Positions 1 to 5,825 of a stretch of DNA of 15,665 bases are shown piece by piece. How positions within the stretch are numbered: position 1 is the stretch's first letter; each line of letters starts with the position of its first letter. Both the position numbers and the translations under genes were made by a program. This stretch comes from Prochlorococcus sp. AG-670-O11 (GTDB lineage Bacteria; Cyanobacteriota; Cyanobacteriia; PCC-6307; Cyanobiaceae). The stretch covers positions 1 to 15,665 of the forward strand of contig QCTA01000021.1 of NCBI GenBank assembly GCA_003211335.1. Direction: 5' to 3'. The notes under the pieces were generated by a model. The model made no database searches. It was not told the DNA's origin and worked only from the letters and a program-made list of their open reading frames with translations.

Positions 1-62
1 ATACAGAATTGATCTTTTATAAAAAGTTGATTAAAAGATATTGAATATAATCTTTCCTTTGC

Positions 63-212
63 CTACTCATCTAAATCGCATGTCAATTCACATTGATTCA
101 GTTCAGCCGCGGAAATTCTATCCAAAATTCTTAGCATATCAATCTCAGAAAGATCTCCATTAGAGTTCCACTTTAAAGTTGTTTTTCTTTGAAGAGAATA
201 TCTTTTATTCAT
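63..212 (-). CDS. 49-residue CX3C microprotein, unknown function
   Basis: This small gene encodes a 49-residue, mostly polar protein with no signal peptide or membrane segment, so a cytoplasmic location is likely. The middle (about residues 21-39) is helix-prone and charged, and the C-terminus carries a cysteine pair C41-x3-C45 followed by an acidic tail. The ATG at 212 is preceded, after an 8-base spacer, by a perfect AAGGAGG, the strongest ribosome-binding site I saw in the window. That strongly supports both the gene and this start. The start overlaps the last 8 bases of the upstream gene (205-363), whose product also has CX3C pairs, so the two are almost certainly co-transcribed and translationally coupled. 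I do not recognise the family. A disulfide or metal-binding role for the cysteines is inference only. Confidence 0.75.
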   Translation of the reverse strand: MNKRYSLQRKTTLKWNSNGDLSEIDMLRILDRISAAELNQCELTCDLDE

Positions 213-363
213 TTTTATTTCCTCCTTTAAGATGAATTTCTACACAACGAGTAATACATTCTTTATGTCCATCAACAATGCTGCATTCACTTATGCATTC
301 AAAATATGAATCTAGGGTATCTTTTCCTGCTATCTGATTCGAAGAAAAAAACAACTCATCCAT
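205..363 (-). CDS. 52-residue twin-CX3C microprotein, unknown function
   Basis: This is the first gene of a two-gene minus-strand unit. The 52-residue product has two cysteine pairs, C23-x3-C27 and C36-x3-C40, separated by eight residues and flanked by helix-prone sequence. That arrangement suggests a small helical hairpin held by disulfides or a bound metal. It resembles in outline, but with a shorter spacer, the twin CX3C of mitochondrial small Tim proteins; homology is not claimed. There is no signal peptide. The ATG at 363 follows a modest AAGAGA purine run. A possible -10 element (TATGCTATAT on the minus strand, 391-400) lies just upstream with no clear -35. The stop codon lies inside the start region of the 63-212 gene, and the C-terminal codons contain that gene's ribosome-binding site. 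Confidence 0.75.
   Translation of the reverse strand: MDELFFSSNQIAGKDTLDSYFECISECSIVDGHKECITRCVEIHLKGGNKNE
221..227 (-). promoter_or_regulatory. Consensus Shine-Dalgarno site (AAGGAGG) for the 63-212 gene
   Basis: A perfect AAGGAGG on the minus strand sits 8 bases before the ATG at 212. It lies inside the 3' end of the 205-363 coding region, where it encodes part of the Leu-Lys-Gly-Gly stretch. Most genes in this window have weak or no such site, so a full consensus inside another gene is notable. It decides the start of the downstream gene. Confidence 0.8.
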
Positions 364-425
364 AATTTTTATCTCTTAATTTGGAATGAGATATAGCATA
401 ACTTTAAAAATTAAATTTTGCTTTG

Positions 426-533
426 TTAAGAAAATTCGAATAAATAAGTATTAGTTACTAGGTTTAATTGTTGATTTATAAAAAGCTCAAGGCTTTCTTT
501 CTGACTGACTTTATTGGATAAATTTTTACTCAA
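426..533 (-). CDS. Possible 35-residue protein, TTG start
   Basis: An open frame of 35 residues on the minus strand begins at a TTG (531-533) and is closed upstream by an in-frame TAA. The predicted protein is polar and helix-prone in its first two thirds, with no cysteines and no membrane segment. An AAGG about ten bases upstream could act as a weak ribosome-binding site. It lies 31 bases downstream of the stop of 565-777 on the same strand, so it could be read from the same transcript. The composition looks protein-like, but length and start are weak evidence and I do not recognise it. It may be spurious. Confidence 0.3.
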   Translation of the reverse strand: MSKNLSNKVSQKESLELFINQQLNLVTNTYLFEFS

Positions 534-564
534 AAACTTAACCTTACTAATTTAAATTTTTACT

Positions 565-777
565 TTAAGGTTTATTCTTTTGCAACTTCTCTGCTTTAGA
601 TTTACAACTATCTGGATCCCAATCTTTTTGGATATCTTTTATGAAATTAAAAATAAATTCATCAGGACATTCAAGTTCTTTGTGCAGATCATTTAACTTT
701 TGATGTATATATTTTTTAGTACAGGAAATTAATCTCTCTTTTTGATAATTTGTAGGTTGCCATTTTTGATTATTCAT
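565..777 (-). CDS. 70-residue hypothetical protein with CP-x-E...KxWD signature
   Basis: This encodes a soluble, highly charged, predicted all-helical protein of 70 residues with cysteines at 19, 37 and 58. Its second half contains C37-P38, E40, I42, F45-I46, I49, K51, W53 and D54. The same spacing recurs in the 57-residue protein at 6955-7128, which suggests a small conserved family with two members here. The ATG at 777 has only a weak purine run (AAGAAAT) upstream. The gene is separated from the divergent gene on the plus strand by the inverted repeat at 824-863. Function is unknown. There is no signal peptide or membrane helix. Confidence 0.65.
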   Translation of the reverse strand: MNNQKWQPTNYQKERLISCTKKYIHQKLNDLHKELECPDEFIFNFIKDIQKDWDPDSCKSKAEKLQKNKP

Positions 778-823
778 AAATAATATTTCTTATTTACTGA
801 TTCTTATATTCTTATTAGTGATA

Positions 824-863
824 TTAAAAAGTAAATCAGCATAAAGACTGATTTACTTTTTAA
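824..863. repeat. Perfect AT-rich inverted repeat, 16-bp arms
   Basis: Arms 824-839 and 848-863 are exact reverse complements (core AAAAAGTAAATCAG / CTGATTTACTTTTT) around an 8-base loop (CATAAAGA). The run of T at the 3' side of each arm makes it look like a bidirectional intrinsic terminator, although the stem has few G-C pairs. It lies between the divergent genes 565-777 and 876/918-1058, which is not where a terminator for either is expected. It could end a desaturase transcript running through from 1062, or sit in a 5' leader, or be an operator. The structure is plain in the sequence; the role is uncertain. Confidence 0.7.
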
Positions 864-917
864 AAATCTTGTTAGATGATAGTAATGTACTTTTTAGATT
901 TTCAAATGAGATCAATT

Positions 918-1058
918 ATGAATTGGGTTTCTAAAATGTTAGAAAGCATGGCAAGTGCTTTTATTCATCCTTTTAAAAATAACTTACCACCATCTATTGG
1001 AGCTCACGCTTATAGTAATATTCCTCTAAAAAGGAAAATGAGAAGAAGATTAAACTAG
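918..1058 (+). CDS. Small basic hypothetical protein, 46 residues (60 if started at 876)
   Basis: This is a plus-strand gene between minus-strand neighbours. From the ATG at 918 it encodes 46 residues: an N-terminal amphipathic helix (about residues 1-17), a central Asn-Asn-Leu-Pro-Pro turn, and a strongly basic C-terminus (Lys-Arg-Lys-Met-Arg-Arg-Arg). I prefer 918 because a GAG lies eight bases upstream and the protein-like character begins there. The frame is also open from an ATG at 876 (60 residues), with further ATGs at 888 and 906. The gene ends 3 bases from the convergent desaturase stop. The basic tail could bind nucleic acid, lipid head groups or a ribosome-like partner, but I do not recognise a family. 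Confidence 0.55.
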   Translation: MNWVSKMLESMASAFIHPFKNNLPPSIGAHAYSNIPLKRKMRRRLN

Positions 1059-1061
1059 TAT

Positions 1062-2168
1062 TTAATTAATTGGAATTAGGTCCTCGTTCTTGCTGTCCCA
1101 GATAATATATTTAAAACATTTTGGGAAGTCACTTAGTTTGAGAATTTTTGATTTTTGTAGCAAATGTATATTTGCTTCATGACAAGCCCTTAAATTGTAG
1201 TTAGGAATTCTTTCTGATAGATGATGAATACTATGGAATGAGATATCAGCTAAAAACCAATTTAACCAATTTGGGATATCTAAATTGCTGCTACCGAAAA
1301 TAGCACCTTCTAAAATGTCCCAGTTCTTTGTATTACTTGCATATGCATTTTCATAATTATGCTGTATGAAAAAAATACATATAAAAATTGCTGCTGAAAA
1401 AGTTAATATTAGTGAATAAAAAGTTAAGAAAAACATGGTACCTAACCATTTACTCATAATTATCCACCCACTTATCACAATAATATTGTTTGCTATTAGA
1501 TCAAATAATTCATCAAAATTGTCTCCATAATCAGAAAAAGGAGGTTTAATTCTCGATTGAATATTAAAAATTTCTAAATAATTTCCTTTTATAATTTTGA
1601 TAAAACTTTCATTAATTAAAGATTTAATAAAATTAAAGATGATTAAAAGTAATCCTAATCTAGCTTTTATAACTAAATAAAAGAAGCCGCCTGGCAAAAG
1701 CATTAACCAATGTCTGGTTATTTTATAAATAAATTTTTCACTTTTAGTAAGATCCTCATAATCTTCTAGGCTTAGAACATCTACTGGACCTTTGTAAATT
1801 TCCCAATTCCCATTATTCCTATGGTGGAATGCATGGTCATTAGCCCAAGGTTTATGAGGTATTCCATTTAACAAACCCAGAAAAAAGCCAAATAAGTTAT
1901 TCAAAGAACGTTTTTCAAATAAGGAATTATGCCCACAATCGTGCATTAATGAGAATGTTCTAGAAGATAAGAGGGTAAGAAGAACAAGAATTGGAATCAA
2001 TAAAACTCCTTTGGTAATTTGTAAAAGAGGAGAATATACTATCTTAGAGACAATTATCCAAAGAGTAATTATAGGTATAAGAGTAGTTATTAATTGATAT
2101 GAAGCTTTAAAGTTATTCCTCTTTAGATATGGCTTTAATATAAAGTCAGATCTCTTAATTTGATTCAT
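1062..2168 (-). CDS. Membrane fatty acid desaturase, DesA (omega-6/delta-12) type
   Basis: The product belongs to the membrane di-iron acyl-lipid desaturases, which introduce a double bond into membrane fatty acids using O2 and reduced ferredoxin. Across 368 residues it has the three histidine boxes: H76-D-C-G-H80, H112-A-F-H-H116 and H312-S-I-H-H316, with a further H270 in a QHNYENAYAS segment. The downstream IPNYNLRACHE stretch is typical of cyanobacterial and plastid omega-6 enzymes. Hydrophobic segments lie near 28-70, 90-101, 155-185 and 225-268, as expected for this fold. The ATG at 2168 follows an AAAGGAAA ribosome-binding site. Length fits the family and all iron ligands are present, so it should be active. 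Exact regiospecificity cannot be read from sequence; delta-12 is the best guess. DesA enzymes are commonly cold-induced in cyanobacteria. Confidence 0.93.
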   Translation of the reverse strand: MNQIKRSDFILKPYLKRNNFKASYQLITTLIPIITLWIIVSKIVYSPLLQITKGVLLIPILVLLTLLSSRTFSLMHDCGHNSLFEKRSLNNLFGFFLGLLNGIPHKPWANDHAFHHRNNGNWEIYKGPVDVLSLEDYEDLTKSEKFIYKITRHWLMLLPGGFFYLVIKARLGLLLIIFNFIKSLINESFIKIIKGNYLEIFNIQSRIKPPFSDYGDNFDELFDLIANNIIVISGWIIMSKWLGTMFFLTFYSLILTFSAAIFICIFFIQHNYENAYASNTKNWDILEGAIFGSSNLDIPNWLNWFLADISFHSIHHLSERIPNYNLRACHEANIHLLQKSKILKLSDFPKCFKYIIWDSKNEDLIPIN

Positions 2169-2261
2169 ATAAGATTTCCTTTTGTATTATTTAATTAGGA
2201 TAGTCGAGTTAAAATTTATCGTGGTTAAATTTTAAATTTGCTAATATACGAGACCCATAAA

Positions 2262-2276
2262 AATAACTTTGTTATT
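2262..2276 (-). terminator. Weak terminator-like hairpin after the SDR gene
   Basis: AATAAC and GTTATT (2262-2267 and 2271-2276) form a 6-bp stem with a 3-base loop three bases beyond the stop of 2280-3290. On the minus strand it is followed by a run of T. The stem is short and A-T dominated, so termination efficiency is doubtful. Confidence 0.35.
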
Positions 2277-2279
2277 AGT

Positions 2280-3290
2280 TCATTGGATTGAAGTTTGTTT
2301 TAAGGAATTACCCATATCTATTAATGTTTTTTCCAATGAAATTGGTTCCCAATTAAATATAGAAATAGTTTCTGTTATATCAGCATCGTAAGATCCTCTA
2401 TTAACCATAGCAGCCATACTTTTCATCTCTTTATTAAATGGTGCCAATGAATTTATCATTTTTGTAGGAATAAAGTTTTTGGGTGCTTTTTTATATCCAA
2501 TTTTTCTTAGAATATTAGAAATTTCCATAATATTGATCCCTTGGGGAGAAGTCGCAATTATTCTTTTATTATCACTTTGGTTATTTTTAAGAGACTCGAC
2601 ATGTAATTTAGCGACATCTCTTACATCTACGACAGTAAAATAAGCATCTGGAAGTGCTGGGAATTTACCATTAATCATTTTTGAAATAAGTTCTGCCGAA
2701 GCCCCATCAACATCATCATTAAGCACTGGCCCGAAAACCATTCCAGGATGAATTGTTGTTATTGAAAATGAATGTTCTTTGTCATTATGAATAAAATCCC
2801 ATGCAGCTTTTTCTGCAATTGTTTTACTTTTTACATAAGCGCCAACGTTTTTTGTTGTATCAGTCCAGTCTTTAGATGTACATACCTGCTTATTATGCCC
2901 ATAAGCAATAGCAGCCATAGAAGATGTAATAACAACTTTTTTGATTTTAGAGGAATTTTTCGAAGCATTTAATGCCCTTAAAGTTCCTTTCAATGCAGGG
3001 TTTATAAGAAGAGATTCCTTTTTTGGCTCTTCGATAGTAAAAGGAGATGCAACATGAAGAAGATAATCACAATCTAAGGCTGCCTCGTCCCAACCCTCAT
3101 CATCTAAAAGATCAAGTTGGCAAAATTCCAGCTTATGATTTTCTGAATAGTTCTCAAGAGTTTTTCTCACTTCATCTTCTCTTTTCATATTTCTTAGAGA
3201 TCCTTTGACGGCATAACCTACCTTAAGTAGCTCATGTATGCAGTGAATAGCAATAAATCCAGATGCTCCAGTGACTAAAACTTTTTCCAA
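2280..3290 (-). CDS. NAD(P)-dependent SDR, dihydroflavonol-4-reductase-like
   Basis: This is an extended short-chain dehydrogenase/reductase of 336 residues, the usual length for the dihydroflavonol-4-reductase/cinnamoyl-CoA-reductase group. The N-terminus has the Rossmann motif T7-G-A-S-G-F-I-A14. The catalytic set is a Ser near 123-124 and Y152-x3-K156, followed by the HPGMVFGP segment typical of this group. It should use NADP(H) to reduce a carbonyl, but the substrate is unknown: flavonoids are not expected in a picocyanobacterium, and sugar, aldehyde or lipid-derived carbonyls are possible. The start is a TTG at 3290, since an in-frame TAG lies three codons upstream and the nearby ATG is out of frame. 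It lies between the desaturase and the RRM gene on the same strand, with 110-135 base gaps, so a shared transcript is possible but not shown. Confidence 0.9.
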   Translation of the reverse strand: MEKVLVTGASGFIAIHCIHELLKVGYAVKGSLRNMKREDEVRKTLENYSENHKLEFCQLDLLDDEGWDEAALDCDYLLHVASPFTIEEPKKESLLINPALKGTLRALNASKNSSKIKKVVITSSMAAIAYGHNKQVCTSKDWTDTTKNVGAYVKSKTIAEKAAWDFIHNDKEHSFSITTIHPGMVFGPVLNDDVDGASAELISKMINGKFPALPDAYFTVVDVRDVAKLHVESLKNNQSDNKRIIATSPQGINIMEISNILRKIGYKKAPKNFIPTKMINSLAPFNKEMKSMAAMVNRGSYDADITETISIFNWEPISLEKTLIDMGNSLKQTSIQ

Positions 3291-3424
3291 AATAATCTAA
3301 TTTCATTCCTAATTAATTATGATGCATTACTCTGTACAAAAAACCAAAAGTCTTTCTATTTATAAAGTTTTTAGAAATTTATTTAAAATAATAATTAAGA
3401 ATTGAATAACGAAATAAAGATTAC

Positions 3425-3715
3425 TCAATTATTATTTTTTCTGCCATAACGTCTATTCCTTCGTGGATAAAGATCTCTTTTCTCAGCCTTATTAACTCTG
3501 ATTTCTCTGCCCATCCATTCAACATCTTGTAAATCATCAATCGCAGTTTTTTCAGCACTTTCATTAGTCATTTCAACAAAGCCAAAACCTCTTTTTCTTC
3601 CTGAATCTCTCTCCAAAGGAATTGTACATTTTGTTACTTTACCATAAGTATTGAAAAGGTCTTTAAGGTCTTGCTCTTCAGTTTCCCAAGATAAATTTCC
3701 AATAAAAATAGTCAT
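3425..3715 (-). CDS. RRM-domain RNA-binding protein (cyanobacterial Rbp type)
   Basis: The protein is a single RNA recognition motif followed by a short tail, 96 residues, matching the small cyanobacterial glycine-rich-type RNA-binding proteins. RNP2 is I3-F-I-G-N-L8 and RNP1 is K41-R-G-F-G-F-V-E-M49; the aromatic residues that stack on RNA are intact. The tail after residue 78 is Arg/Lys/Asn-rich rather than glycine-rich. It should act in the cytoplasm on mRNA stability, localisation or translation. Related rbp genes in other cyanobacteria are cold-induced and have AU-rich leaders, and the region upstream here is also AU-rich. Its ATG overlaps by ATGA with the stop of a possible 29-residue ORF (3712-3801), hinting at coupled translation. 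Confidence 0.93.
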   Translation of the reverse strand: MTIFIGNLSWETEEQDLKDLFNTYGKVTKCTIPLERDSGRKRGFGFVEMTNESAEKTAIDDLQDVEWMGREIRVNKAEKRDLYPRRNRRYGRKNNN

Positions 3716-3801
3716 AATTCAAAAGAAATTATTTTTGAAGTACTTGTAGTAGGAATCAATACTAAATTAAATATGTTAATTAGACGTTTATTAGTTGTCA
3801 T
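3712..3801 (-). CDS. Possible 29-residue leader ORF overlapping the RRM gene start
   Basis: An ATG at 3801 opens a 29-residue minus-strand frame whose TGA stop overlaps the RRM start codon in the classic ATGA arrangement. The peptide is Ile/Thr/Ser-rich with no known motif. No clear ribosome-binding site precedes it. The overlap geometry favours a leader peptide or coupled upstream ORF, but in AT-rich DNA a 29-codon frame can arise by chance. A 24-codon hydrophobic frame on the opposite strand (3773-3847) covers part of the same DNA. Confidence 0.25.
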   Translation of the reverse strand: MTTNKRLINIFNLVLIPTTSTSKIISFEL

Positions 3802-3874
3802 TATTGTATATCAATTTTTTATAATTCTATTATTAGTATTTAGTTAATACATTTATTTTTAATGATTTTAATAT

Positions 3875-4030
3875 CTAGAGAATAAATTCTTTAGACATTG
3901 TCCTTAATTGATCTAAATTTAATTTATTTAAATATTCTATAATTTCGGTAGAACCTTGCCTTGATTTAAGATTTTGGCTTTCGTAGATCAAACTACTAGA
4001 TATTAATTCTACGAGATGTTGTTTATCCAT
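3875..4030 (-). CDS. 51-residue hypothetical protein
   Basis: A minus-strand gene of 51 residues. Its ATG at 4030 follows an AAGAAG ribosome-binding site closely. The product is polar and predicted helical throughout, with a Leu/Ile-rich first helix (about residues 6-16) and a second (about 27-48). It has no cysteine, signal peptide or membrane helix. The start context and amino acid balance support a real gene. It lies downstream of 4167-4394 on the same strand, about 135 bases away. I do not recognise the family. Confidence 0.55.
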   Translation of the reverse strand: MDKQHLVELISSSLIYESQNLKSRQGSTEIIEYLNKLNLDQLRTMSKEFIL

Positions 4031-4101
4031 ATCTTCTTATAAGACATTTTTTTATATTAAAAACTATAAATCTTGAATTCCAGACCTAATTATTTTCTAA
4101 T

Positions 4102-4115
4102 AACTTAAAAAAGTT
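4102..4115. terminator. Weak AACTT/AAGTT hairpin with T-run
   Basis: AACTT (4102-4106) and AAGTT (4111-4115) surround four A residues and are followed by T on the plus strand. On the minus strand the hairpin sits about 50 bases past the stop of 4167-4394, where a terminator would be expected. The 5-bp stem with a single G-C pair is weak, and this could be chance in AT-rich DNA. Confidence 0.2.
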
Positions 4116-4166
4116 TTTTAATTTTAGGGTTATTTAAATTTAATAAATAGTTCGTAAATTTTTTAT

Positions 4167-4394
4167 CTAATTTTTTAAATTTTTTAAATCTTGATCTATT
4201 CTTTGCATTCTTTCATTGAGTTCTTGTCTTTCCTTTAATAAAGAATTTTTCTTTTGTTGGAGTTCCCTATTAAAAGGGGAATTAAAGTATTTTTGATAAG
4301 CTAGAAAAAACACTGCTATGGCTACAAAAATACCAAGTGCTCCAGTTATTAATAAAGGAGATGATGGAAAATCGTAGAATGGTACAGAAGGCAT
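4167..4394 (-). CDS. 75-residue single-helix membrane protein with coiled-coil tail
   Basis: The product has a short N-terminus, one strong membrane helix (about residues 14-34, Leu/Ile/Ala/Val/Phe-rich) and a charged C-terminal stretch (about 44-75) rich in Lys, Glu, Gln, Leu and Arg with a coiled-coil-like heptad pattern. This is the layout of a small membrane-anchored scaffold or assembly factor, with the coil presumably on the cytoplasmic side. The ATG at 4394 has no clear ribosome-binding site, which is common in this window. No family is recognised. A thylakoid or plasma membrane location cannot be decided from sequence. Confidence 0.7.
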   Translation of the reverse strand: MPSVPFYDFPSSPLLITGALGIFVAIAVFFLAYQKYFNSPFNRELQQKKNSLLKERQELNERMQRIDQDLKNLKN

Positions 4395-4555
4395 TTGATC
4401 TATAAACTTTTATCTTAGCTTTTTTTTGATTTAAAAAAAATAATATAAATACCTAAATTTTTTTTAACTTATTATTCAGAATTTAAATATGAGTAATTGT
4501 ACAGGTGCCAAATACTAAATGAAGATTAATCATTAATGTAGTAAATGTTATTTTA

Positions 4556-4885
4556 ATGAAGAAAATAGTTAAAGAAAAGAATAATAATGAATCTGAATTA
4601 TGGTTTAATTGGTTGACTAGAAGACTGAATTCTTATGAGGCTTTTGAAGACTTTGCTGCAGGTCAAGATCCGGAAGAAGTAGCAAAGAATTTTATTGCGG
4701 TTAATAGTTTGGGGATATCTGATATTTTTGATCAATTTGATGAAGAAGATAAAGATACATTTGATCAATTTCAAAAGTTAACTGAATGTGAATGGCATGT
4801 ATTCAGAATTCTAAAAAAACAATTAGACTTTAGAAATAAAGTAAAGTTTGTAGATTTTAAAAAAAGTAAAAAAGTAAAAAAGTAA
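4556..4885 (+). CDS. 109-residue acidic hypothetical protein with repeat-extended tail
   Basis: A soluble protein of 109 residues, predicted mostly helical. It contains W-F-N-W-L near residues 16-20, an acidic middle with a repeated DQF pair (D-Q-F-D-E-E-D-K-D-T-F-D-Q-F), and an aromatic segment E-C-E-W-H-V-F. The last eleven residues are almost entirely Lys with Ser and Val. They are encoded by an octanucleotide tandem repeat that also supplies the stop codon, so the tail length probably varies between strains and is unlikely to be essential. The ATG at 4556 starts the only good frame. The opposing long frame (4771-4989) is a shadow of the A-rich repeat. Function unknown. Confidence 0.75.
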   Translation: MKKIVKEKNNNESELWFNWLTRRLNSYEAFEDFAAGQDPEEVAKNFIAVNSLGISDIFDQFDEEDKDTFDQFQKLTECEWHVFRILKKQLDFRNKVKFVDFKKSKKVKK

Positions 4886-4902
4886 AAAAGTAAGAAAGTA
4901 AA
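4866..4902 (+). repeat. Octanucleotide tandem repeat GTAAAAAA across a stop codon
   Basis: Three exact copies of GTAAAAAA (4866-4889) are followed by GTAAGAAA and a partial GTAAA, with G residues exactly 8 bases apart at 4866, 4874, 4882, 4890 and 4898. The stop of the 4556-4885 gene falls in the third copy. Because 8 is not a multiple of 3, gain or loss of a copy shifts frame. But each frame through the repeat soon meets TAA, so the protein tail changes by only a few residues. Confidence 0.9.
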
Positions 4903-5022
4903 CTTTTTAAATCGCTTAAAATCTTTAGTACGGGTTAATGAACCTAAATGTTCGGTTAAAACATAAAAATTAGACACAATTGTGATCAACTTTTATTAGG
5001 TTAGTTGTAATCAATAAATGAT

Positions 5023-5154
5023 ATGAAACATCTAATTAGTACTTTTTCTATTCTTAATTTTAAAAAAAATTTTAATAAAAATTTAAAAGAAAATAGTTCA
5101 ATTAATAATGAAAAATTAGTTCATTATCGTAGGGATCTTGACTCTATAGGTTAA
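5023..5154 (+). CDS. 43-residue basic hypothetical protein
   Basis: A plus-strand gene of 43 residues: a short hydrophobic start (about residues 3-12), an Asn/Lys-rich middle, and a C-terminus ending V-H-Y-R-R-D-L-D-S-I-G that looks more constrained than the rest. No ribosome-binding site is clear. A 10-base palindrome (CACAATTGTG, 4975-4984) lies 38 bases upstream. It ends 10 bases from the convergent DUF805 gene. The protein-like ending and isolated position in an otherwise empty gap support it moderately. No family is recognised. Confidence 0.45.
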   Translation: MKHLISTFSILNFKKNFNKNLKENSSINNEKLVHYRRDLDSIG

Positions 5155-5164
5155 TTTCAAGGTT

Positions 5165-5518
5165 TTAAATAAATTTTGATTTTCCATTTTCCGATTTCCC
5201 AAAACCCAACCATATAAACCATACCAACCATCCTATAATTGGTATCAAATTTATAAATATCCATTTCCAATTCTTTCCAAAGTCTCTTAATCTTCGGATA
5301 TCAATAGCTATTTGAGGGAGAATACATAATATTCCATAAAGGTTGAAACCAAATGTTCTTAAAAATATTGGAATAGTAAAAATAGATATTGTAATATTAG
5401 CCAATTGAACCCACCACCAATCAGATCTTGTTGTTTTGCTATTAAAGTCTGTAGCTTTAAGCCAAAATTCTTGATAAGCCTTAAGAATATTTGTAAACAC
5501 TAGCTCTAATTTTTTCAT
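5165..5518 (-). CDS. DUF805 family membrane protein
   Basis: The 117-residue product matches the DUF805 inner-membrane family (for example E. coli YhaH), whose function is unknown. The N-terminal part holds the F-x-G/S-R-x-x-R-x-x-W-W type segment (F25-N-S-K-T-T-R31-S-D-W-W36), and the conserved loop is D73-I-R-R-L-R-D-F-G-K-N-W84. Three to four hydrophobic helices are expected near 37-55, 58-73, 86-96 and 97-106. Length is normal for the family and nothing is truncated. The ATG at 5518 is preceded by an AT-rich gap without a convincing ribosome-binding site. Neighbours do not indicate a role. Confidence 0.87.
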   Translation of the reverse strand: MKKLELVFTNILKAYQEFWLKATDFNSKTTRSDWWWVQLANITISIFTIPIFLRTFGFNLYGILCILPQIAIDIRRLRDFGKNWKWIFINLIPIIGWLVWFIWLGFGKSENGKSKFI

Positions 5519-5586
5519 TAAATTGAATACATTCTAATTTAGAAATTATTCTCTTAATCACTTTATCTTATATTTATTTTTAAAAA

Positions 5587-5757
5587 TTAAATAGGGTCAA
5601 ATAAATTCACGCTATTTTTACTTATATTTTTATTTTTAGTTTGATTTTGATTTGGTAATGTACAAAAACCGTCCTTACAAATAATATTTTCTTTTTCAAT
5701 TTTCATTGACTGAGAAAACGTTATATTTTTTGAATTATTAGGAGATTCAGTTTGCAT
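5587..5757 (-). CDS. 56-residue Asn/Lys-rich protein with CKDGFC motif
   Basis: A small soluble protein of 56 residues, very rich in Asn, Lys and Ser, with one ordered-looking centre: C27-K-D-G-F-C32-T-L-P-N. The C-x4-C pair before Leu-Pro suggests a metal site or redox pair on a loop, while both flanks look disordered. The ATG at 5757 has no clear ribosome-binding site; an overlapping 19-codon frame upstream is out of phase. It lies downstream of no obvious partner, 68 bases from the DUF805 start. The distinct cysteine motif supports a real gene; function is unknown. Confidence 0.55.
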   Translation of the reverse strand: MQTESPNNSKNITFSQSMKIEKENIICKDGFCTLPNQNQTKNKNISKNSVNLFDPI

Positions 5758-5825
5758 TTATATAAAAATATTAGAAACATTATTAAATTAATAACTAAAT
5801 TTATTTATATAGGCAACAAAATTAA

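Noticed and set aside
3773..3847. 24-residue hydrophobic plus-strand frame
   Set aside because: It is very short, has no ribosome-binding site, lies opposite the RRM gene's upstream region, and is all Ile/Leu/Val/Phe, as expected from random T-rich DNA.
4975..4984. CACAATTGTG palindrome as an operator
   Set aside because: A single 10-base palindrome in AT-rich DNA upstream of a short gene is not enough evidence; no second copy was seen.
4771..4989. Minus-strand 72-residue frame opposite 4556-4885
   Set aside because: It is the reverse of the A-rich repeat and coding region, giving Phe/Leu-rich low-complexity sequence; the plus-strand gene explains the DNA better.
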